Below, one piece after another: positions 50,530 to 63,065 of a stretch of 64,000 nucleotides of DNA. The stretch lies in the NCBI GenBank assembly GCA_950022655.1, contig OX465589.1, forward strand, positions 32,279,970 through 32,343,969. Direction: 5' to 3'. The stretch's first letter is position 1. Every line of letters starts with the position of its first letter. This DNA is from Alentia gelatinosa. Lineage: Eukaryota; Annelida; Polychaeta; Phyllodocida; Polynoidae. Below the pieces are notes generated by a model that was not told the DNA's origin, ran no database searches, and saw only the letters and a list, made by a program, of their open reading frames with translations. Position numbers and translations under genes: made by a program.

Positions 50530-52288
50530 AGGCCTACTTAATTGGTCGCTAGTTTATGCAGCGACCTTGATATTGACTGCACTTGTTACTGATAGATTGG
50601 CCATCAACCCCTGTCTGTGCTGAGCTCCTCACTCTCAGTCGGATAGATTGACGTGCCGTACCGTACGCAGAATTTAACTCACTGTCGCCCAAATTATCAT
50701 AGCCCAAGACATCTAAGGATGATACGTACCAAATGCGGAAATTCACTTCCAGTTAGAATTCAGCCATGAGACTTTAACACCAGTTAGGGACACATATAAC
50801 CTACGATCACCTAAAATATGAAGAAAATCGGCCAATTAGATCTAACGATATTCGTGTTTGAATCTGGTTGTATCAAATGCTGCTCTGGTGGCCAGTGTAG
50901 GCCTACTTAATTGGTCGCTAGTTTATGCAGCGACCTTGATATTGACTGCACTTGTTACTGATAGATTGGCCATCAACCCCTGCCTGTGCTGAGCTCCTCA
51001 CTCTCAGTCGAATAGATTGATGGGCCTTACCTTACGCAGAATTTAACTGACTGTCGTCCAAATTATCATAGCCCAAGACATCTGAGGATGATGCGTACCA
51101 AATGCGGAAATTCACTTCCCGTTGGAATATGGCCATGAAACTTTAACACCAGTTAGGGACACATATAACCTACGATCACCTAAAATATGAAGAAATTCGG
51201 CCGCTTGGATCTAACGACATTCACGTTTGAATATGGTTGTATCAAATGCTGCTCTGGTGGCCAGTGTACTGACGCTGGGTGACTATGATAAGAACTAACG
51301 TTTTAATTGACAGGTCCTGCCACCTGGTGTATTATGTGAAACCAGGTTCCTCACTACATTCATAACGCCCTTAACATGCCCTCTTCCTGTCAGACTCAGT
51401 GGTCTAGAGGTAGTGTCAGCAAGGGAAACCTATGGTTGAGAGTTCAATCCCCTTCCATGCAGAGCGGGTTTTTTTTCAAGAGTCATGGGTGAGACAGTTA
51501 GGCTGGGTGAGACAGACTCAGGCAGAGTGAGACAGACTCAGGCAGGGTGAGACAGACTCGGGAAGGGTGAGTTGAGACAGACTCAGGCAGGGTGAGACAG
51601 ACTCTGGCAGGATGATGAGAGACAGACTCAGGCAGGGTATAAAAGACACGGGCAGGGCGAGATAGGCTTGGGCAGGGTGATGAGAAACAGACTTGGACAA
51701 TGTGAGACAGACATGGGCAGGATAATGTGAGACAAACTGGGGCAGGGTGAGACAGAGTCAGGCAGGGTGAGACAGACTCAGGAAGGGTGAGGTGAGACAG
51801 AGTCAGGCAGGGTGAGACAGACTTGGGCAGGGTGATGAGAGACAGACTCAGGCAGGGTATGACAGACTTGGGTAGAGCGACATAGACTTGAGCAGAGTGA
51901 TGAGAGACAGACTGGGGCAGGGTGAGACAGACTCACACAGGATGAGACAGACTCAGACAGGGTGAGACAGACTCGGGCAGGGTTAGGTAATACAGACTCA
52001 GGCAGGGTGAAACAGACTCGGTCAGGGTGAAGGGAGACAGACAGAGGGAGGGTATAACAGACATGGGCAGTTTCAGGTTAGACAGACTAGGGTAGGTCGA
52101 GACAGACTGGGGCAGGGTAAGTTGAGACAGACTGGGACAGGGTGAGAAAGACATGGGCAGGATAATGAGAGACAGACTGGGGCAGGGTTAGACAGAGTCA
52201 GGCAGGGTGAGACAGACTCGGGAAGGGTGAGACAATCTCGGGCAGGGTGATGAGAGACAGACTCAGGGAGGGTATGACAGACTCGGGC
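50530..52288 (+). repeat. Unit 29 (1,759 bp)
   Basis: Monomer A 50530-50898 has GCGGAAATTC. Monomer B 50899-51267 has CCCCTGCCTG and GAAATTCGG, the unit 15 markers. tRNA-like segment 51389-51464. Minisatellite 51486-52288. It corresponds to unit 15, so the equivalents of two units are missing between 28 and 29. Confidence 0.95.
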
Positions 52289-54047
52289 AGGCCTACTTAA
52301 TTGGTCGCTAGTTTATGCAGCGACCTTGATATTGACTGCACTTGTTACTGATAGATTGGCCATCAACCCCTGTCTGTGCTGAGCTCCTCACTCTCAGTCG
52401 GATAGATTGACGTGCCGTACCGTACGCAGAATTTAACTCACTGTCGCCCAAATTATCATAGCCCAAGACATCTAAGGATGATACGTACCAAATGCGGAAA
52501 TTCACTTCCAGTTAGAATTCAGCCATGAGACTTTAACACCAGTTAGGGACACATATAACCTACGATCACCTAAAATATGAAGAAAATCGGCCAATTAGAT
52601 CTAACGATATTCGTGTTTGAATCTGGTTGTATCAAATGCTGCTCTGGTGGCCAGTGTAGGCCTACTTAATTGGTCGCTAGTTTATGCAGCGACCTTGATA
52701 TTGACTGCACTTGTTACTGATAGATTGGCCATCAACCCCTGTCTGTGCTGAGCTCCTCACTCTCAGTCGAATAGATTGATGGGCCTTACCTTACGCAGAA
52801 TTTAACTGACTGTCGTCCAAATTATCATAGCCCAAGACATCTGAGGATGATGCGTACCAAATGCGGAAATTCACTTCCCGTTGGAATATGGCCATGAAAC
52901 TTTAACACCAGTTAGGGACACATATAACCTACGATCACCTAAAATATGAAGAAATTCGGCCGCTTGGATCTAACGACATTCACGTTTGAATATGGTTGTA
53001 TCAAATGCTGCTGTGGTGGCCAGTGTACTGACGCTGGGTGACTATGATAAGAACTAACGTTTTAATTGACAGGTCCTGCCACCTGGTGTATTATGTGAAA
53101 CCAGGTTCCTCACTACATTCATAACGCCCTTAACATGCCCTCTTCCTGTCAGACTCAGTGGTCTAGAGGTAGTGTCAGCAAGGGAAACCTATGGTTGAGA
53201 GTTCAATCCCCTTCCATGCAGAGCGGGTTTTTTTTCAAGAGTCATGGGTGAGACAGTTAGGCTGGGTGAGACAGACTCAGGCAGAGTGAGACAGACTCAG
53301 GCAGGGTGAGACAGACTCGAGAAGAGTGAGTTGAGACAGACTCAGGCAGGGTGAGACAGACTCTGGCAGGATGATGAGAGACAGACTCAGGCAGGGTATA
53401 AAAGACACGGGCAGGGCGAGATAGGCTTGGGCAGGGTGATGAGAAACAGACTTGGACAATGTGAGACAGACATGGGCAGGATAATGTGAGACAAACTGGG
53501 GCAGGGTGAGACAGAGTCAGGCAGGGTGAGACAGACTCAGGAAGGGTGAGGTGAGACAGAGTCAGGCAGGGTGAGACAGACTTGGGCAGGGTGATGAGAG
53601 ACAGACTCAGGCAGGGTATGACAGACTTGGGTAGAGCGACATAGACTTGAGCAGAGTGATGAGAGACAGACTGGGGCAGGGTGAGACAGACTCACACAGG
53701 ATGAGACAGACTCAGACAGGGTGAGACAGACTCGGGCAGGGTTAGGTAATACAGACTCAGGCAGGGTGAAACAGACTCGGTCAGGGTGAAGGGAGACAGA
53801 CAGAGGGAGGGTATAACAGACATGGGCAGTTTCAGGTTAGACAGACTAGGGTAGGTCGAGACAGACTGGGGCAGGGTAAGTTGAGACAGACTGGGACAGG
53901 GTGAGAAAGACATGGGCAGGATAATGAGAGACAGACTGGGGCAGGGTTAGACAGAGTCAGGAAGGGTGAGACAGACTCGGGAAGGGTGAGACAATCTCGG
54001 GCAGGGTGATGAGAGACAGACTCAGGGAGGGTATGACAGACTCGGGC
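52289..54047 (+). repeat. Unit 30 (1,759 bp)
   Basis: Monomer A 52289-52657 has GCGGAAATTC. Monomer B 52658-53026 has GAAATTCGG and CTGCTGTGG, where similarity to unit 16 ends. tRNA-like segment 53148-53223. The minisatellite 53245-54047 has CGAGAAGAGTG and GTCAGGAAGGGTG. Confidence 0.95.
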
Positions 54048-55806
54048 AGGCCTACTTAATTGGTCGCTAGTTTATGCAGCGACCTTGATATTGACTGCAC
54101 TTGTTACTGATAGATTGGCCATCAACCCCTGTCTGTGCTGAGCTCCTCACTCTCAGTCGGATAGATTGACGTGCCGTACCGTACGCAGAATTTAACTCAC
54201 TGTCGCCCAAATTATCATAGCCCAAGACATCTAAGGATGATACGTACCAAATGCGGATATTCACTTCCAGTTAGAATTCAGCCATGAGACTTTAACACCA
54301 GTTAGGGACACATATAACCTACGATCACCTAAAATATGAAGAAAATCGGCCAATTAGATCTAACGATATTCGTGTTTGAATCTGGTGCTATAAAATGCTG
54401 CTCTTGTGGCCAGTGTAGGCCTACTTAATTGGTCGCTAGTTTATGCAGCGACCTTGATATTGACTGCACTTGTTACTGATAGATTGGCCATCAACCCCTG
54501 TTGGTGCTGAGCTCCTCACTCTCAGTCGAATAGATTGATGGGCCTTACCTTACGCAGAATTTAACTGACTGTCGTCCAAATTATCATAGCCCAAGACATC
54601 TGAGGATGATGCGTACCAAATGCGGAAATTCACTTCCCGTTGGAATATGGCCATGAAACTTTAACACCAGTTAGGGACACATATAACCTACGATCACCTA
54701 AAATATGAAGAAATTCGGCCGCTTGGATCTAACGACATTCACGTTTGAATATGGTTGTATCAAATGCTGCTCTGGTGGCCAGTGTACTGACGCTGGGTGA
54801 CTATGATAAGAACTAACGTTTTAATTGACAGGTCCTGCCACCTGGTGTATTATGTGAAACCAGGTTCCTCACTACATTCATAACGCCCTTAACATGCCCT
54901 CTTCCTGTCAGACTCAGTGGTCTAGAGGTAGTGTCAGCAAGGGAAACCTATGGTTGAGAGTTCAATCCCCTTCCATGCAGAGCGGGTTTTTTTTCAAGAG
55001 TCATGGGTGAGACAGTTAGGCTGGGTGAGACAGACTCAGGCAGAGTGAGACAGACTCAGGCAGGGTGAGACAGACTCGAGAAGAGTGAGTTGAGACAGAC
55101 TCAGGCAGGGTGAGACAGACTCTGGCAGGATGATGAGAGACAGACTCAGGCAGGGTATAAAAGACACGGGCAGGGCGAGATAGGCTTGGGCAGGGTGATG
55201 AGAAACAGACTTGGACAATGTGAGACAGACATGGGCAGGATAATGTGAGACAAACTGGGGCAGGGTGAGACAGAGTCAGGCAGGGTGAGACAGACTCAGG
55301 AAGGGTGAGGTGAGACAGAGTCAGGCAGGGTGAGACAGACTTGGGCAGGGTGATGAGAGACAGACTCAGGCAGGGTATGACAGACTTGGGTAGAGCGACA
55401 TAGACTTGAGCAGAGTGATGAGAGACAGACTGGGGCAGGGTGAGACAGACTCACACAGGATGAGACAGACTCAGACAGGGTGAGACAGACTCGGGCAGGG
55501 TTAGGTAATACAGACTCAGGCAGGGTGAAACAGACTCGGTCAGGGTGAAGGGAGACAGACAGAGGGAGGGTATAACAGACATGGGCAGTTTCAGGTTAGA
55601 CAGACTAGGGTAGGTCGAGACAGACTGGGGCAGGGTAAGTTGAGACAGACTGGGACAGGGTGAGAAAGACATGGGCAGGATAATGAGAGACAGACTGGGG
55701 CAGGGTTAGACAGAGTCAGGAAGGGTGAGACAGACTCGGGAAGGGTGAGACAATCTCGGGCAGGGTGATGAGAGACAGACTCAGGGAGGGTATGACAGAC
55801 TCGGGC
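54048..55806 (+). repeat. Unit 31 (1,759 bp)
   Basis: Monomer A 54048-54416 has the private GGTGCTATAAAATG and CTCTTGTGG. Monomer B 54417-54785 has CCCTGTTGGTG and GAAATTCGG. tRNA-like segment 54907-54982. The minisatellite 55004-55806 has CGAGAAGAGTG and GTCAGGAAGGGTG. It shares its A and B variants only with unit 32. Confidence 0.95.
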
Positions 55807-57790
55807 AGGCCTACTTAATTGGTCGCTAGTTTATGCAGCGACCTTGATATTGACTGCACTTGTTACTGATAGATTGGCCATCAACCCCTGTCTGTGCTGA
55901 GCTCCTCACTCTCAGTCGGATAGATTGACGTGCCGTACCGTACGCAGAATTTAACTCACTGTCGCCCAAATTATCATAGCCCAAGACATCTAAGGATGAT
56001 ACGTACCAAATGCGGATATTCACTTCCAGTTAGAATTCAGCCATGAGACTTTAACACCAGTTAGGGACACATATAACCTACGATCACCTAAAATATGAAG
56101 AAAATCGGCCAATTAGATCTAACGATATTCGTGTTTGAATCTGGTGCTATAAAATGCTGCTCTTGTGGCCAGTGTAGGCCTACTTAATTGGTCGCTAGTT
56201 TATGCAGCGACCTTGATATTGACTGCACTTGTTACTGATAGATTGGCCATCAACCCCTGTTGGTGCTGAGCTCCTCACTCTCAGTCGAATAGATTGATGG
56301 GCCTTACCTTACGCAGAATTTAACTGACTGTCGTCCAAATTATCATAGCCCAAGACATCTGAGGATGATGCGTACCAAATGCGGAAATTCACTTCCCGTT
56401 GGAATATGGCCATGAAACTTTAACACCAGTTAGGGACACATATAACCTACGATCACCTAAAATATGAAGAAAATCGGCCGCTTGGATCTAACGACATTCA
56501 CGTTTGAATATGGTTGTATCAAATGCTGCTGTGGTGGCCAGTGTACTGACGCTGGGTGACTATGATAAGAACTAACGTTTTAATTGACAGGTCCTGCCAC
56601 CTGGTGTATTATGTGAAACCAGGTTCCTCACTACATTCATAACGCCCTTAACATGCCCTCTTCCTGTCAGACTCAGTGGTCTAGAGGCAGTGTCAGCAAG
56701 GGAAACCTATGGTTGAGAATTCAATCCCCTTCAATGCAGAGCGGGTTTTTTTTCAAGAGTCATGGGTGAGACAGTTAGGCTGGGTGAGACAGACTCAGGC
56801 AGAGTGAGACAGACTCAGGCAGGGTGAGACAGACTCGGGAAGGGTGAGTTGAGACAGACTCAGGCAGGGTGAGACAGACTCTGGCAGGATGATGAGAGAC
56901 AGACTCAGGCAGGGTTTAAAAGACACGGGCAGGGCGAGATAGGCTTGGGCAGGGTGATGAGAAACAGACTTGGACAATGTGAGACAGACATGGGCAGGAT
57001 AATGTGAGACAAACTGGGGCAGGGTGAGACAGAGTCAGGCAGGGTGAGACAGACTCAGGAAGGGTGAGGTGAGACAGAGTCAGGCAGGGTGAGACAGACT
57101 TGGGCAGGGTGATGAGAGACAGACTCAGGCAGGGTATGACAGACTTGGGTAGAGCGACATAGACTTGAGCAGAGTGATGAGAGACAGACTGGGGCAGGGT
57201 GAGACAGACTCACACAGGATGAGACAGACTCAGACAGGGTGAGACAGACTCGGGCAGGGTTAGGTAATACAGACTCAGGCAGGGTGAAACAGACTCGGTC
57301 AGGGTGAAGGGAGACAGACAGAGGGAGGGTATAACAGACATGGGCAGTTTCAGGTTAGACAGACTAGGGTAGGTCGAGACAGACTGGGGCAGGGTAAGTT
57401 GAGACAGACTGGGACAGGGTGAGAAAGACATGGGCAGGATAATGAGAGACAGACTCAGACAGGGTGAGACAGACTCGGGCAGGGTTAGGTAATACAGACT
57501 CAGGCAGGGTGAAACAGACTCGGTCAGGGTGAAGGGAGACAGACAGAGGGAGGGTATAACAGACATGGGCAGTTTCAGGTTAGACAGACTAGGGTAGGTC
57601 GAGACAGACTGGGGCAGGGTAAGTTGAGACAGACTGGGACAGGGTGAGAAAGACATGGGCAGGATAATGAGAGACAGACTGGGGCAGGGTTAGACAGAGT
57701 CAGGCAGGGTGAGACAGACTCGGGAAGGGTGAGACAATCTCGGGCAGGGTGATGAGAGACAGACTCAGGGAGGGTATGACAGACTCGGGC
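55807..57790 (+). repeat. Unit 32 (1,984 bp, internal duplication)
   Basis: Monomer A 55807-56175 and monomer B 56176-56544 share the private markers of unit 31, then the unit switches to CTGCTGTGG, GAGGCAG and GAGAATTC as in units 12, 14 and 28. tRNA-like segment 56666-56741. In the minisatellite 56763-57790 the usual TATAAAAG is TTTAAAAG near 56915, and 225 bp are duplicated. Confidence 0.95.
57221..57670 (+). repeat. 225-bp direct duplication within a minisatellite
   Basis: Bases 57221-57445 are repeated at 57446-57670. The two copies start at GAGACAGACT, and the next GAGACAGACT follows at 57671, so the duplication is consistent with unequal exchange or slippage between 10-bp identical words. 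It lengthens unit 32 to 1,984 bp and occurs nowhere else in the window. Confidence 0.9.
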
Positions 57791-59549
57791 AGGCCTACTT
57801 AATTGGTCGCTAGTTTATGCAGCGACCTTGATATTGACTGCACTTGTTACTGATAGATTGGCCATCAACCCCTGTCTGTGCTGAGCTCCTCACTCTCAGT
57901 CGGATAGATTGACGTGCCGTACCGTACGCAGAATTTAACTCACTGTCGCCCAAATTATCATAGCCCAAGACATCTAAGGATGATACGTACCAAATGCGGA
58001 AATTCACTTCCAGTTAGAATTCAGCCATGAGACTTTAACACCAGTTAGGGACACATATAACCTACGATCACCTAAAATATGAAGAAAATCGGCCAATTAG
58101 ATCTAACGATATTCGTGTTTGAATCTGGTTGTATCAAATGCTGCTCTGGTGGCCAGTGTAGGCCTACTTAATTGGTCGCTAGTTTATGCAGCGACCTTGA
58201 TATTGACTGCACTTGTTACTGATAGATTGGCCATCAACCCCTGTCTGTGCTGAGCTCCTCACTCTCAGTCGAATAGATTGATGGGCCTTACCTTACGCAG
58301 AATTTAACTGACTGTCGTCCAAATTATCATAGCCCAAGACATCTGAGGATGATGCGTACCAAATGCGGAAATTCACTTCCCGTTGGAATATGGCCATGAA
58401 ACTTTAACACCAGTTAGGGACACATATAACCTACGATCACCTAAAATATGAAGAAATTCGGCCGCTTGGATCTAACGACATTCACGTTTGAATATGGTTG
58501 TATCAAATGCTGCTCTGGTGGCCAGTGTACTGACGCTGGGTGACTATGATAAGAACTAACGTTTTAATTGACAGGTCCTGCCACCTGGTGTATTATGTGA
58601 AACCAGGTTCCTCACTACATTCATAACGCCCTTAACATGCCCTCTTCCTGTCAGACTCAGTGGTCTAGAGGTAGTGTCAGCAAGGGAAACCTATGGTTGA
58701 GAGTTCAATCCCCTTCCATGCAGAGCGGGTTTTTTTTCAAGAGTCATGGGTGAGACAGTTAGGCTGGGTGAGACAGACTCAGGCAGAGTGAGACAGACTC
58801 AGGCAGGGTGAGACAGACTCGAGAAGAGTGAGTTGAGACAGACTCAGGCAGGGTGAGACAGACTCTGGCAGGATGATGAGAGACAGACTCAGGCAGGGTA
58901 TAAAAGACACGGGCAGGGCGAGATAGGCTTGGGCAGGGTGATGAGAAACAGACTTGGACAATGTGAGACAGACATGGGCAGGATAATGTGAGACAAACTG
59001 GGGCAGGGTGAGACAGAGTCAGGCAGGGTGAGACAGACTCAGGAAGGGTGAGGTGAGACAGAGTCAGGCAGGGTGAGACAGACTTGGGCAGGGTGATGAG
59101 AGACAGACTCAGGCAGGGTATGACAGACTTGGGTAGAGCGACATAGACTTGAGCAGAGTGATGAGAGACAGACTGGGGCAGGGTGAGACAGACTCACACA
59201 GGATGAGACAGACTCAGACAGGGTGAGACAGACTCGGGCAGGGTTAGGTAATACAGACTCAGGCAGGGTGAAACAGACTCGGTCAGGGTGAAGGGAGACA
59301 GACAGAGGGAGGGTATAACAGACATGGGCAGTTTCAGGTTAGACAGACTAGGGTAGGTCGAGACAGACTGGGGCAGGGTAAGTTGAGACAGACTGGGACA
59401 GGGTGAGAAAGACATGGGCAGGATAATGAGAGACAGGCTGGGGCAGGGTTAGACAGAGTCAGGCAGGGTGAGACAGACTCGGGAAGGGTGAGACAATCTC
59501 GGGCAGGGTGATGAGAGACAGACTCAGGGAGGGTATGACAGACTCGGGC
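57791..59549 (+). repeat. Unit 33 (1,759 bp)
   Basis: Monomer A 57791-58159 has GCGGAAATTC. Monomer B 58160-58528 has GAAATTCGG. tRNA-like segment 58650-58725. The minisatellite 58747-59549 combines CGAGAAGAGTG with GACAGGCTGG, a combination not seen elsewhere in the window. Confidence 0.95.
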
Positions 59550-61306
59550 AGGCCTACTTAATTGGTCGCTAGTTTATGCAGCGACCTTGATATTGACTGC
59601 ACTTGTTACTGATAGATTGGCCATCAACCCCTGTCTGTGCTGAGCTCCTCACTCTCAGTCGGATAGATTGACGTGCCGTACCGTACGCAGAATTTAACTC
59701 AGTCGCCCAAATTATCATAGCCCAAGACATCTAAGGATGATACGTACCAAATGCGGATATTCACTTCCAGTTAGAATTCAGCCATGAGACTTTAACACCA
59801 GTTAGGGACACATATAACCTACGATCACCTAAAATATGAAGAAAATCGGCCAATTAGATCTAACGATATTCGTGTTTGAATCTGGTTGTATCAAATGCTG
59901 CTCTGGTGGCCAGTGTAGGCCTACTTAATTGGTCGCTAGTTTATGCAGCGACCTTGATATTGACTGCACTTGTTACTGATAGATTGGCCATCAACCCCTG
60001 TCTGTGCTGAGCTCCTCACTCTCAGTCGAATAGATTGATGGGCCTTACCTTACGCAGAATTTAACTGACTGTCGTCCAAATTATCATAGCCCAAGACATC
60101 TGAGGATGATGCGTACCAAATGCGGAAATTCACTTCCCGTTGGAATATGGCCATGAAACTTTAACACTAGTTAGGGACACATATAACCTACGATCACCTA
60201 AAATATGAAGAAAATCGGCCGCGTGGATCTAACGACATTCACGTTTGAATATGGTTGTATCAAATGCTGCTGTGGTGGCCAGTGTACTGACGCTGGGTGA
60301 CTATGATAAGAACTAACGTTTTAATTGACAGGTCCTGCCACCTGGTGTATTATGTGAAACCAGGTTCCTCACTACATTCATAACGCCCTTAACATGCCCT
60401 CTTCCTGTCAGACTCAGTGGTCTAGAGGTAGTGTCAGCAAGGGAAACCTATGGTTGAGAGTTCAATCCCCTTCCATGCAGAGCGGGTTTTTTTTCAAGAG
60501 TCATGGGTGAGACAGTTAGGCTGGGTGAGACAGACTCAGGCAGAGTGAGACAGACTCAGGCAGGGTGAGACAGACTCGGGAAGGGTGAGTTGAGACAGAC
60601 TCAGGCAGGGTGAGACAGACTCTGGCAGGATGATGAGAGACAGACTCAGGCAGGGTATAAAAGACACGGGCAGGGCGAGATAGGCTTGGGCAGGGTGATG
60701 AGAAACAGACTTGGACAATGTGAGACAGACATGGGCAGGATAATGTGAGACAAACTGGGGCAGGGTGAGACAGAGTCAGGCAGGGTGAGACAGACTCAGG
60801 AAGGGTGAGGTGAGACAGAGTCAGGCAGGGTGAGACAGACTTGGGCAGGGTGATGAGAGACAGACTCAGGCAGGGTATGACAGACTTGGGTAGAGCGACA
60901 TAGACTTGAGCAGAGTGATGAGAGACAGACTGGGGCAGGGTGAGACAGACTCACACAGGATGAGACAGACTCAGACAGGGTGAGACAGACTCGGGCAGGG
61001 TTAGGTAATACAGACTCAGGCAGGGTGAAACAGACTCGGTCAGGGTGAAGGGAGACAGACAGAGGGAGGGTATAACAGACATGGGCAGTTTCAGGTTAGA
61101 CAGACTAGGGTAGGTCGAGACAGACTGGGGCAGGGTAAGTTGAGACAGACTGGGACAGGGTGAGAAAGACATGGGCAGGATAATGAGAGACAGACTGGGG
61201 CAGGGTTAGACAGAGTCAGGAAGGGTGAGACAGACTCGGGAAGGGTGAGACAATCTCGGGCAGGGTGATGAGAGACAGACTCAGGGAGGGTATGACAGAC
61301 TCGGGC
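59550..61306 (+). repeat. Unit 34 (1,757 bp)
   Basis: Monomer A 59550-59916 has the CT deletion. Monomer B 59917-60285 has CACTAGTTAG and GCCGCGTGG as in units 3 and 19, but also CTGCTGTGG, which those lack. tRNA-like segment 60407-60482 with T8. The minisatellite 60504-61306 has GTCAGGAAGGGTG. Confidence 0.95.
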
Positions 61307-63065
61307 AGGCCTACTTAATTGGTCGCTAGTTTATGCAGCGACCTTGATATTGACTGCACTTGTTACTGATAGATTGGCCATCAACCCCTGTCTGTGCTGA
61401 GCTCCTCACTTTCAGTCGGATAGATTGACGTGCCGTACCGTACGCAGAATTTAACTCACTGTCGCCCAAATTATCATAGCCCAAGACATCTAAGGATGAT
61501 ACGTACCAAATGCGGATATTCACTTCCAGTTAGAATTCAGCCATGAGACTTTAACACCAGTTAGGGACACATATAACCTACGATCACCTAAAATATGAAG
61601 AAAATCGGCCAATTAGATCTAACGATATTCGTGTTTGAATCTGGTTGTATCAAATGCTGCTCTGGTGGCCAGTGTAGGCCTACTTAATTGGTCGCTAGTT
61701 TATGCAGCGACCTTGATATTGACTGCACTTGTTACTGATAGATTGGCCATCAACCCCTGTCTGTGCTGAGCTCCTCACTCTCAGTCGAATAGATTGATGG
61801 GCCTTACCTTACGCAGAATTTAACTGACTGTCGTCCAAATTATCATAGCCCAAGACATCTGAGGATGATGCGTACCAAATGCGGAAATTCACTTCCCGTT
61901 GGAATATGGCCATGAAACTTTAACACCAGTTAGGGACACATATAACCTACGATCACCTAAAATATGAAGAAATTCGGCCGCTTGGATCTAACGACATTCA
62001 CGTTTGAATATGGTTGTATCAAATGCTGCTCTGGTGGCCAGTGTACTGACGCTGGGTGACTATGATAAGAACTAACGTTTTAATTGACAGGTCCTGCCAC
62101 CTGGTGTATTATGTGAAACCAGGTTCCTCACTACATTCATAACGCCCTTAACATGCCCTCTTCCTGTCAGACTCAGTGGTCTAGAGGTAGTGTCAGCAAG
62201 GGAAACCTATGGTTGAGAGTTCAATCCCCTTCCATGCAGAGCGTTTTTTTTTTCAAGAGTCATGGGTGAGACAGTTAGGCTGGGTGAGACAGACTCAGGC
62301 AGAGTGAGACAGACTCAGGCAGGGTGAGACAGACTCGGGAAGGGTGAGTTGAGACAGACTCAGGCAGGGTGAGACAGACTCTGGCAGGATGATGAGAGAC
62401 AGACTCAGGCAGGGTATAAAAGACACGGGCAGGGCGAGATAGGCTTGGGCAGGGTGATGAGAAACAGACCTGGACAATGTGAGACAGACATGGGCAGGAT
62501 AATGTGAGACAAACTGGGGCAGGGTGAGACAGAGTCAGGCAGGGTGAGACAGACTCAGGAAGGGTGAGGTGAGACAGAGTCAGGCAGGGTGAGACAGACT
62601 TGGGCAGGGTGATGAGAGACAGACTCAGGCAGGGTATGACAGACTTGGGTAGAGCGACATAGACTTGAGCAGAGTGATGAGAGACAGACTGGGGCAGGGT
62701 GAGACAGACTCACACAGGATGAGACAGACTCAGACAGGGTGAGACAGACTCGGGCAGGGTTAGGTAATACAGACTCAGGCAGGGTGAAACAGACTCGGTC
62801 AGGGTGAAGGGAGACAGACAGAGGGAGGGTATAACAGACATGGGCAGTTTCAGGTTAGACAGACTAGGGTAGGTCGAGACAGACTGGGGCAGGGTAAGTT
62901 GAGACAGACTGGGACAGGGTGAGAAAGACATGGGCAGGATAATGAGAGACAGACTGGGGCAGGGTTAGACAGAGTCAGGCAGGGTGAGACAGACTCGGGA
63001 AGGGTGAGACAATCTCGGGCAGGGTGATGAGAGACAGACTCAGGGAGGGTATGACAGACTCGGGC
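61307..63065 (+). repeat. Unit 35 (1,759 bp)
   Basis: Monomer A 61307-61675 has CTTTCAG. Monomer B 61676-62044 has GAAATTCGG. The tRNA-like segment 62166-62241 is followed by the longest T run in the window, T10 (62244-62253). The minisatellite 62263-63065 has a private CAGACCTGGAC near 62468. Confidence 0.95.

Larger units (their letters stand above)
29732..52950 (+). repeat. Large duplicated segment, second copy
   Basis: Matches 1592-28260 at an offset of 28,140, rising to 28,203 after the 63-bp insertion, and falling to 24,685 after the equivalent of two units (3,518 bp) is missing. By eye I found about eight single-base differences over the 23 kb. The list is not exhaustive. Confidence 0.85.
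52289..55806 (+). repeat. Adjacent single-unit duplication region (units 30-32)
   Basis: The minisatellites of units 30 and 31 share CGAGAAGAGTG and GTCAGGAAGGGTG, and the monomers that follow each (units 31 and 32) share GGTGCTATAAAATG, CTCTTGTGG and CCCTGTTGGTG, seen nowhere else. The shared stretch runs from about 53,030 to about 54,700 and again from about 54,790 to 56,460, so one unit length was duplicated in tandem. Confidence 0.75.
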
